64,000 nucleotides of DNA from Archegozetes longisetosus (Eukaryota > Arthropoda > Arachnida > Sarcoptiformes > Trhypochthoniidae), in the NCBI GenBank assembly GCA_018873245.2, contig JAEMBT020000009.1, positions 4,248,242 to 4,312,241 of the forward strand, read 5' to 3'. The translations under genes and the position numbers were made by a program. Shown one piece after another: positions 22,597-31,617 of the stretch (position 1 is the stretch's first letter; each line of letters starts with the position of its first letter). The notes under the pieces were generated by a model, which was not told where the DNA came from, ran no database searches, and saw only the letters and a program-made list of their open reading frames with translations.

Positions 22597-23387
22597 CGCT
22601 TTATGTTTAAATAATTGATCACACAAATATAAGCTTATTGATTTAGAGCTGAAGTTAGGTAAAGAAACTTTTAAACTATATTTCACATTCAGATATCAAA
22701 TATAAGTAAAATTTAAATTTATTTATAGGTTTTATAAACTTCTTTCTTTCATATAATCTTTACTATTCATTGAACTCACTAAAAATAAAGTTCTAATAAA
22801 TGTTAGAAGTTTTCAACGAAAATATTCTAATAACAGGTCTTCATGTGTTTTGATAATTCAATTCTCACCTAAACTAATAGAATTTTATTATTATATAATG
22901 CCTTCTACTTTGAACTTCATTTTACGTGATAAAAGATAATAAAAACTATATCTAAAAAATATAGAATTCGAAATAATTTGCAAACGTACTAAAACTATGA
23001 TGAAGTAGTTGAAGAACACTAATATTTTACAAGTTTATTAGCCAAATTATTAAGATCGTTGCATATTGATAATTCAACTGAAATACACGACAATATTATT
23101 AAACCAGAGATTGCTTTTTAAGTAACCGAAATATTTCATCTCCACTAAGACTCTCAGTTCTGAATTGTTTTCTCTTTCCTTAACTTTATGCTCGAAGATT
23201 CAATAAAAACTAACATAATTATCTTTAGAAAATTCTATGCTTCAAACTTGTATTAAGGACTTTTTTAGAATTCAATTTTGACTTGATAAAAATTCCAACT
23301 TTTGTTAGATAAATAGCTATTTCTGAAGCTAGTATTGCACTATGCCTGAAATAAATGTATGAAAAAGTAGAGAAATACATACTTATG
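22597..23387. other. GR2 upstream region
   Basis: No gene recognised. About 22990-23130 is a diverged copy of the GR 5'-flank block seen at 17690-17850 (ends in TTTTTAAGTAACCGAAAT as in GR1). The small minus frame at 23225-23431 runs into the adjoining transposon and has no homology I know. Confidence 0.4.
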
Positions 23388-23878
23388 TACAGATTGTCCA
23401 AAATACGACTAAACTCAAATTTTGAGTACAATTTTTTTAATATTACGCATCGATTAGATGCAGCTATGAATAAAGTTTGAAATGAGTAAAAGAAAAGTCA
23501 ACGTTTTAATCAATTTTTGAGATAAAAGCAAAAGTAGTATTTAAAATGGTCTTCTCAATAAAGCAAAGAGTTTTTATTTATAAAACTTATTTGTCAAATA
23601 AGTCTTGTGATCGAACTAGAGAAGAACTTGCTGATAAATTTGGTAAAAAAGGATCAACAAGTACGACTATAATTGACATCAATAGTGTTAATAAGCATAT
23701 GTTGTAGAGAGCATTTCTAAACACTATTTTTGTATACTACATTAGATCAATAAAAGTTCATTTTGATAGATCAAGTTTTCAGTATATGAGTAATTAATAT
23801 TACTTGTGATTAAAATATCAAATTGTAAAAACCTTCAGCTGCTTTATCTGAGTTTAGTTTTATTTTGGACGGTCTGTA
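23388..23878 (+). mobile_element. Internally deleted Tc1/mariner-type element
   Basis: Ends TACAGATTGTCCAAAATA (left) and TACAGACCGTCCAAAATA (from the right), each followed by ACTAAACTCA, form inverted repeats around 491 bp. A plus-strand remnant at 23545-23705 begins 'MVFSIKQRVFIYKTYL' and continues to 'ELADKFGKKGS', the start of a transposase DNA-binding domain like the one in 10100-10825, then stops. The catalytic part is absent. Confidence 0.7.
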
Positions 23879-24148
23879 TAAAACATTAATGTCAAGTAAT
23901 CGACTTACCGTTAGACATACATAGCATTGACTCATTCAAAATTATTAAATCTTAACCTTAACTATCAATGACTTGAATCAATAGATAAGATTTAATAAAA
24001 TACAAATTAATAGTTCATTAAGTATATTTTCACTTATTATACTTTCAGTTATTTTATATTTTATTTTTATTACTAAATTAATCATAAGAATGATATAGAA
24101 AAATAAATTGCATAAAGCCTAGTTTCAAGAAAATGAAAATGAATTCAT

Positions 24149-24912
24149 CTGACAAGGAAAACATCTGATCACAAAGTAGCGAATTTTGAAAATATTTTTA
24201 CCATTAATTAGTCATGATATGAGATGATCATAAATGCTATTCAAATCGGCTGACCTGCACAAGAGCACAATTTATTAACTTTTGAAAGTTGTTGATCAAT
24301 GCAAAAATTAATAGCATTTACTGTAAGGTTAGCAAAGTTTTGAGTAACCTAAAGCAAAATAAATCCAAATTAGAGTGACAAATCATGCACATATGTAAGA
24401 AGAGTAGGATAGTTACATGAAATTCTCAAATCTCTGTTATATTTCAATTATTAAAGTATATTTCAATCAGAATTACTGTTTCAAGCTTTTAATTGTATTT
24501 TTCCTAACCATACACTTGTACTTGAATATAAGTTAACTTCTATAAGTGCATGGCTAGGAATAATACAATTAAAAGTTTGAAACAGTAATTCTGATTGAAA
24601 TATACTTTAATAATTGAAATATAACAGAGATTTGAGAATTTCATGTAACTATCCTACTCTTCTTACATATGTGCATGATTTGTCACTCTAATTTGGATTT
24701 ATTTTGCTTTAGGTTACTCAAAACTTTGCTAACCGTATAGTAAATGCTATTAATTTTTGCATTGATCAACAACTTTCAAAAGTTAATAAATTGTGCTCTT
24801 GTGAAGGTCAGCCGATTTGAATAGCATTTATGATCATCTCGTATCACAACTAATTCATGATAAAAATATTCTCAAAATTCGCTACTTTGTGATTAGATAC
24901 TTCCCTTGTGAG
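24149..24912. repeat. 764-bp near-perfect hairpin (two 372-bp arms, 20-nt loop)
   Basis: 24149-24520 and 24541-24912 are inverted copies with only scattered mismatches; the unpaired centre is 24521-24540. No terminal motif of a known transposon and no open frame of note. If transcribed from either strand it would fold into one long duplex. Origin by inverted duplication or as a foldback element is possible. Confidence 0.85.
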
Positions 24913-25364
24913 ATATGTTGCTACTATTGATCAGTAAGAAAATAGTTTATGATACTAGCGATAAGTATTGAATGTTTATATATGACACGGAATATTGCTT
25001 TCAATTAATGTTTATTTGATCTATCATTTTAATTTTATCATCTAATCGAAATGAATTCGTACCATTATTAATATGAAACTGTATGAATGTGAAAATTCAC
25101 TCAAATAACCATTGCAATATTCGTATTATTTTTCGGTACAACTTCCCTGATAAACCATTAATTCAATTATAGGAATAATATAAAGTACTCATTTCTCAAA
25201 TAATTTTAGATTATTTCTGGTTTTATTTTAGCAAAAGTATTGATCCCACAGATGAAGAATAAATATATATAATGAAAAATATAGAAGAGTTTTGCTCAAA
25301 ATGAGAGAACATGAAGGTTAAGATTTTGATTAACAATGCACATAATTTTGGATAACTTCATAAT

Positions 25365-25448
25365 ATATTAATTGAAGAAACTGGTCATAAAAGAGTAGGA
25401 TTTTATTGTTGTAAACGATTTAATTTCACCTATTTGCACGCATATGAA
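25365..25448 (+). pseudogene. Orphan GR exon 2 relic
   Basis: The plus strand reads 'LIEETGHKRVGFYCCKRF' followed by '..YLHAYE' and a GT, aligning to exon 2 of GR1-3 (ERIGQKRVGFYCWKLF...GYE|GT). No exon 1 is found in the 450 bp upstream, and I see no intact exon 3 downstream. It is the remains of another GR copy in the same orientation as GR3. Confidence 0.6.
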
Positions 25449-25555
25449 GTATTCTTTTATAATTTTGCTAATATAAGCTTAAACTAAAATAAAATTTTAT
25501 TGATTCAAGATTTTGCTATATTATCGATATTTTTTCTAAACAAAAGTTTAAACAT

Positions 25556-25578
25556 AATATATATATATATATATATAA
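25556..25578. repeat. (AT)n microsatellite
   Basis: About eleven AT units just left of the element at 25581-26022. Confidence 0.9.
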
Positions 25579-25580
25579 TT

Positions 25581-26022
25581 ACGGCTGCCAACTGAAAAAT
25601 AAAAAAACTGGATTAGGTATTAAATTTTGACTAAAAAATCTGGACAAAACTGGACAGTCATTTAATCATTTTATTTGAATAATAAATTATTTAAAATAAT
25701 ATTTTTGCTGAGATTGAGCAGCTTTTAACAATTTTTTGTTTGATTTTACATAATTCTTAAATTCAGAGCACTTTAAATCAAAATTATTTTTAATACAAAT
25801 CTCAGCCTTAATTAAATCGGTCGATAACGAGTTTCGGTCTTCGGTCCAAATCCTATACATCTTATCATGTTTTTAACATTATATAAATATTTTTATTTGA
25901 GATATATTGTCAATTATAAAAAACTGGACATTAAAATGTCCAGGTCAGACCTAGCACTGGTCACTGGACAAAACCCTCGAAAACTCGACGATCCAGGTCA
26001 GACCTGGACAGTTGGCAGCCTA
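25581..26022. mobile_element. hAT-like MITE (GGCTGCCAACTG ends)
   Basis: Inverted ends GGCTGCCAACTG and CAGTTGGCAGCC bound about 440 bp. The interior repeats CTGGACA/TGTCCAG phrases near both ends. No coding capacity. The flanks are AT-rich, so an 8-bp duplication cannot be identified with certainty. Confidence 0.65.
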
Positions 26023-27320
26023 ATATATAATATATAGTTAGTTCTGATTTTTGGTATTTACGATCTCTAAATATTCAATTATATTGCTATTGATTTTTTT
26101 CATGTTTGATGTTTTTGTGCTTCCTAAAAGAAAACTATATTCATATCATTAGAAAATTTTAAAATTATTTCGAAGTTTTTATCGGTTAATAAGAATTGTT
26201 TGCAAAATTCAATTAAAATAATAGACATCATAGACTTGTTTTATATTGTGAAAATAATTTAATGAATACCTCAAATGAGTTCTTGGATTATTATTTAGCA
26301 AAACAAGTTGAGAAAAACATCATTAAGTTGTAAATTATTGATATTGATCGAAATAATACTTATGCTCGTATAAACGGAGTTATTTGTATTTATGTATTTA
26401 GGATATTTCTCAACTACTAACTAGTACTCATTCAGTGTGTTTATAAAACGTAAGTTTGTTAATAATTACTAAAAGTTTTACAGTTATGAAAAATAATTCA
26501 TTTTGCAATAAAGTATTTTAAATCTCACTCAAATATATGTCTAGATTATGAATGGGGTCTGAAAATAGTGTGTTCGATCTAATAAAGTTTCACTACTAGA
26601 ATTAGTGCTCATTTTGCTGTCAAACTATTATATACATTCATTGAATGAGAGCTAAATTGTTATTATATTTATGGTATAAGGAATAAACTTCCACGACATA
26701 ATTGGCTCAACTTCTTTTAACATCATGTTCTGATAAGATACTAGACTAAGATCTTATTTAATTTTTGTTGTAACTGATAACTTCGGTATATCGCTAAATT
26801 ACATTAGAATACTTGAATTCCCAATTATTGTAAAGTGTGTGAACCTAACCTTACTTGTAGCCAAACATGTAAATTTTGTTAGGTAAGCATTACCATTAGT
26901 ACATGTTTTCCTATAACAAACTTAAGATTTATTACTAATGACTTATTTATAATAAGAGTTATCTTTCTCTAAATTAAGTTTGCGAAATATATAAACGTGT
27001 TCATTTCCAAAACTCCTGTCAGTCCGTAAGTTCTAGTTCGCATGTACAATGCATCTGACTATATATATTTAAATTACCGAAATTATTCTATACTTAATTT
27101 TTATTATTCAATCATAAGAAAATTATAGAAAAATGAATTGCTCAAAAATTAGAGGATGATATTTATTCAAGAGGTACTTGTTCGAGTCTTGAAGAATATT
27201 TTATTGATTTAATCCTAATAAGTAACCATTAAATTTAAATTTTTTAATATCGACTATTTAGAATCAATTAAAAACTTTGATGAATTAGTTAGTAAATGTT
27301 TAAAAACTTGATATTATAGA
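26023..27320. other. Intergenic, no gene recognised
   Basis: AT-rich; no coding block or RNA gene seen. The last part (about 27180-27320) has weak similarity to the reverse of the GR1 upstream block, fitting a GR3 5' flank cut by the hAT element that starts at 27321. Confidence 0.35.
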
Positions 27321-27475
27321 TAGGGTGTCCAAGTGTCCCGGAATGGACAGGACAGTCCTGGATTTTAGTCTTTCCTTGCAGAGTCCCGGGAGTACACATT
27401 TCAGGACGGCTTATGTCCCAGAATTAAGCATAACAATTATTAAAGGCTAACTTTCCAAAACAAGAATGTTTTGCA

Positions 27476-28078
27476 GGGTAAATCCAGGCTAATGGGTCTA
27501 AGGGGGTTCCCGATCCCCTACCTCCAAGTGTGATACATCATTGGATTCAGTTCGTCGAGCTGAACATTTTGATACCACACTTGACTACTTCCAACGCGAA
27601 TCTGACCACTTCTGGCCACCGAGACCTAATCCCCTCGAAAATGGGTAAACCTGACTTTACCAAGTTGTAACCCAAGCCAAACCTGATTTAAGCTAAGGTA
27701 TAATAGGTTAGGTCGCTTCGCGATCTAACTTATTCTCCCTTAGTTTATATCAGGCTTGTTTGGGTTACGACTCGAGAATCCAGGTTTATCCATTACGAGG
27801 TACTAAACCAAACATTGATGGATATCTCGAGAACTGCTTGAGATAATTGACCAAGTGAGGTATCAAGATGTTCAGTTCGATGTCCTGAGTTTAATAATAT
27901 ATCACTTGGCGGGGTCGGTCACTCCCGTCGGGAGTTGTCCAGAAGTGGTCAGGTTCGGATCAAAAGTGGTCAAGTGTAGTATCAAAATGTTCAGCTTGAC
28001 GAACTGAATCCAATTATATATCGCACTTGGGGGTGGGAGGTCGAGAACCCCTTTAGACCTATTAGCCCGGATTCAACC
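27476..28078. mobile_element. Foldback element nested in the hAT element
   Basis: Perfect 8-bp duplication GTTTTGCA (27468-27475 and 28079-28086). Inverted ends GGGTAAATCCAGGCTAAT (left) and GGTTGAATCCGGGCTAAT (from the right) continue into long arms that share TTGGATTCAGTTCGTC and GATAC.ACACTTGAC. The centre contains the module also found at 2138-2217. No coding capacity. The 8-bp duplication suggests mobilisation by a hAT-type transposase. Confidence 0.9.
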
Positions 28079-28187
28079 GTTTTGCAAAATAACTTTAACC
28101 TTTATTTTCTCTTTATGTTCTATTTTATCTGAAAATAATTTTATCAATTTGACTAAAATTGTAGGATACTTTTAGCAATACCTATTA

Positions 28188-28480
28188 GTAATGATTATGT
28201 TGAGCGTGTTTTTAGTGTAATTACAAGTGTATAGACAGATGAAAGAAATCAAATGAGAATCAGCTTAGTAAAAGCAGAGATTTGCACTAAGTTTAATTTT
28301 GATATACCATGCACAGAGTTTTATGGTTTTGTAAAAAACAATGTTGTTTTACTAAATGCTGTAAAATCTGGGGAAAATACAGTTTTATTAAAAATAAACA
28401 ATCTGTTAAATAAGAATCAAAAACATATTAATTTAGATATTTTTGAACTAAAAGATTCCCCTGTGATGTCCAGGAATTAG
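28188..28480 (+). pseudogene. hAT transposase dimerisation-domain remnant
   Basis: The plus strand reads 'SNDYVERVFSVITSV', a stop, then 'TDERNQMRISLVKAEI', matching the hAT C-terminal dimerisation region (NxxVERxFS ... RN.m....v.a.i). The frame then runs 'KFNFDIPCTEFYGF' to a stop at about 28480. The internal stop and absence of the catalytic core show it is dead. Confidence 0.78.
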
Positions 28481-28559
28481 ATTTAGAAAACTTGGCCACC
28501 GTAATTATAGATAGATACATTATATATTTTCAGGATCTTAAATAAGGTTAAATATGATA

Positions 28560-29099
28560 TTAGGAGTACCGGAAAGAAACCGCGCATTTTATGGACATAA
28601 TTAGCACATAATTTATTATCAGAATTCAATTTTTTACAGATCGATTCCATTTCTTAATTGAAAGTTGCAATATTAACCATTTATTTTTTGTGAATAATTA
28701 TTTTAAAAATTGTGTCCAACCCAATGTCTGACTACAAACCCGATAAGAACCACATTCGGCATTGTATACTTTATGAATACGGCCGGGGATCTAATGCAAC
28801 GGTGGCCGCCAAAAACATTTGCGATATCTATGGCCAAGTATTGAGTGTCCGTCAATGTCAGGAGTGGTTCAGTAGGTTTTGATCAGGTGACTATAGCCTG
28901 GAATATCGCCCGAAATCCGGTCGACCAGTTTTATTGGACAACGATGTCCTGCGGTCAGAGCCTGAGATTTGATACAGAGATGCGAAGATGTCATCGATAA
29001 TGATGGCGAATATATAATCGATTAGAATTTAATTACAATTAGTTTAATAAAATTAATTTTTTTGTCATTCAATGCGCGGCTTCTTTGCGGTACCCCTAA
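28560..29099 (+). mobile_element. Mariner deletion derivative in the GR3 5' flank
   Basis: Inverted ends TTAGGAGTACCGGAAAGAA and TTAGGGGTACCGCAAAGAA (from the right) bound 540 bp; TA flanks both (28558-28559, 29100-29101). The plus interior from 28722 reads 'MSDYKPDKNHIRHCILYEY', then 'AAKNICDIYG', 'RQCQEWFSRF', stop, 'SGDYSLEYRPKSGRP': the two helix-turn-helix units of a mariner transposase. The catalytic domain is deleted. A sibling element with similar ends lies at 61082-61617. Confidence 0.87.
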
Positions 29100-29455
29100 T
29101 ATTACTATGCAATTTTCTACAATTTGAATTATGTGTTATCTGTAGTATATTTTGTCACGCAAAATGAAATTTAGTGACAAATAGTACTTTCGAAAAACAA
29201 AATGGATTATTACAGGTGAAACTGAATTATCTGTCAACATGCAAACCTGTCATTTGGATATTCTAAATTTAGATGCATATACACATATACATAATTATTT
29301 TCAAAAATTTATGGAAAAAACAGAAAGTTTATAAGTCATCAACGATATAAGTGCAGCTTAAAATTGATAGCTGAGTATTCTAAAATTTATTTTTTTACTT
29401 TTAGCTCTACATCAATAAGTTTATAATTGTGTACAAAATAATCTAGCAAGTAGTG

Positions 29456-30783
29456 ATGGCAATCGAAGAAACTGTTTTTGATTCAAAACAACCTTTACCC
29501 CGAAATAAAATCATCATATGTGCTGCATCTAAATTATACCAAATTGGTTTATCTCATTTTTCTTATGAATTTGTTCATAGAGACGGATACCACAATCCAT
29601 TATTTGTTTTCATAGTGAATATTCAGGTCTCTATTCGAAGTTTTATTTCATTATCAATAAGCGATGAAAATAAAGATACGTCCATTTATCTGGGAGATTT
29701 CTCTGCACTGTTAAACACAAGAATCCATTTCAACATTTATATGTTGGCACTAACTTTAATATCACTCATATCGCAAATAATTCATTATTATAACCATAGG
29801 AATGGCATAAAGCCCTCATATCTCAAACCTTTCGAAATGATGTCAGGATTGGTTTCACCACAAAGTGTTGGTCTCACAAATCAAACAGATATTTACAAAA
29901 TGATTGATTTATCTAAGAAATTATTTACATTAACCGAATTTCTAGCTAAAATAGTATTGCCAACAATAGCATGTTTTGTATCGCTTATCTTGTTTTGTTA
30001 TAAATGTCCCATTAATCAAATAATTATTTTCGGAGTACCTCATAGCATTTTGTGGGCATTGAGTACATATTTCACATACAGCATTATATTCTGGCAATTC
30101 ATCTACTTCTATATTATGTGTTATTACATAAAGATTAGAATATGGGAACTGAATAGAAAAATTGCTCAACAAATGAAACATGAAGTGCAATATATTTTTC
30201 ACATTTTAAGAACCTTCGACTCTGTATATAAGCAAATCAGTGCTTATAATGATGAATATTGGTCTAAATTTTTATTCTTGATTTGGTTTCTTTTAACTAT
30301 TATTTTGAGTGCATTATTATATATGACTATATTTGTTAAAATGTCTGCCATTCTCCAACTCATTTTTATTTATGGTTCAATTATTTTCATAATATTCCTC
30401 ATAGTAATCATAAACATCACATCATCAGTTAATTTAGTGGCAAATAAATCTTATAAACTATTTAATAGATTCATGTTATATTCACAAAAATCTTACATTT
30501 CGATTGCCATAAAACTAAAGGTAAACAAATCTATAAAAGTTATCAAATTCATAAATTAACATTTCACCTAAATTGATAGTTAATGTCGTTCATTGAAAGA
30601 ATTGGTCAAAAAAGAGTTGGATTTTATTGTTGGAAATTATTTATAATTAATCATTTTCGTGGATATGAAGTCAGTATTCTATCGAAACATTATTTTAAAT
30701 ATTGAAAAGATTTTTTTTCTCTATTACAGATAATCTCATTTACTGCTTTACTTTTTCTAAAATTCATTGAGATATCAAAATAA
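29456..30783 (+). CDS. Gustatory-receptor-like chemoreceptor GR3 (3 exons)
   Basis: Third intact GR paralogue, on the opposite strand to GR1 and GR2. Exons: 29456-30520 (1065 nt), 30580-30669 (90 nt), 30730-30783 (54 nt); introns of 59 and 60 nt, phase 0, GT-AG (the second donor is GTCAGT rather than GTGAGT). Translating only the first open frame to its stop at 30559 would lose the last two exons and the final membrane segment. The product is 402 residues, starting 'MAIEETVFDSKQPLPR'. The KPFEMMSGLVSPQSVGL block, 'DEYWSKFLFLIWFLL', exon 2 'LMSFIERIGQKRVGFYCW' and exon 3 'IISFTALLFLKFIEISK' are all present. Predicted to sit in chemosensory-neuron membranes; ligand unknown. Two transposons occupy its upstream region within 2.2 kb. 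Confidence 0.87.
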
Positions 30784-30794
30784 AAGTTTAAAAC

Positions 30795-30840
30795 GCTAAA
30801 TGTTAGCAGAATAGTTCAACAACTGGATCTTTAAAATAAG
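30795..30840. repeat. Isolated mariner terminal repeat
   Basis: CTAAATGTTAGCAGAATAGT and following bases match the left end of the mariner at 14311-15665, without an accompanying element. It begins 12 bp after the GR3 stop codon. Confidence 0.75.
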
Positions 30841-31617
30841 TTTATATGCACATTCTTAAAATTTCTCTTAAACTTTATTCTCTATTCAATCATACTCTTA
30901 CCCATGCTTTTATAAGCATTTTACAAGTAAGTAAGGTCTTAGAATAATGGTAGCAATAAAATTCTCCCAGGTTTTAGTGATCTATTTATTACACTCGTCA
31001 CCTATTATTGTTTCTGATAAGAACTGACCGCTAATAAAAAGTTCAAAATAGTTGTATAAATTACCAAGTCTATCTGAATACTCATTATAGGTATTTTAAA
31101 GACTGCTACTATTATTGTAGAACCTTACATTAGAATAATTACTGTAGTTATACTTTAACTCAACATTATTTGAAATAGTTATTGATTAAATAATTAAAAA
31201 TGTAATTTATTTTATTCTGGCCATAATAACAGCTTGAATTTATACGCTTCATTATTCAAAATTATGAAATATGAGAGAGATGTCAACAAACGTATTACGA
31301 GAGTTCTATTTGACTTTATGCAGACGGAATATCGATTAAAATCTTGAAGTAACAACGGCTGAGTCACTTGTGCGTAGTATTCGGAGTTCAAAAAATTCAA
31401 TATAACATCGATGATATTATTGAAGGTAATCCTACTACTTATACAGTAAACTAAGAGTGCTTGAATTCGTTATGCGATATAAATTCATATAAAACGACAA
31501 AAGCTATATATTTATTATTAGGCATTAACAGGTTCATTATTGATGTCACTGAAAACTTATGATCTGAAACTATTGGTTCTTTTTAATAAGTAGTGATTTT
31601 ATTTGTTTTAAGTAATA
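30841..31617. other. Spacer between GR3 and the double DEG/ENaC gene
   Basis: AT-rich, no gene recognised. It presumably holds the promoter of the downstream gene; no specific site identified. Confidence 0.35.

Larger units (their letters stand above)
27321..28503 (+). mobile_element. Degenerate hAT transposon with 8-bp target duplication
   Basis: Ends TAGGGTGTCCAAGT (left) and TACGGTGGCCAAGT (read from the right) are inverted repeats. ATTATAGA is duplicated on both sides (27313-27320 and 28504-28511). Only the 3' part of a transposase survives (28190-28480), and a 603-bp foldback element is nested at 27476-28078. An internally deleted, inactive hAT. Confidence 0.9.
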
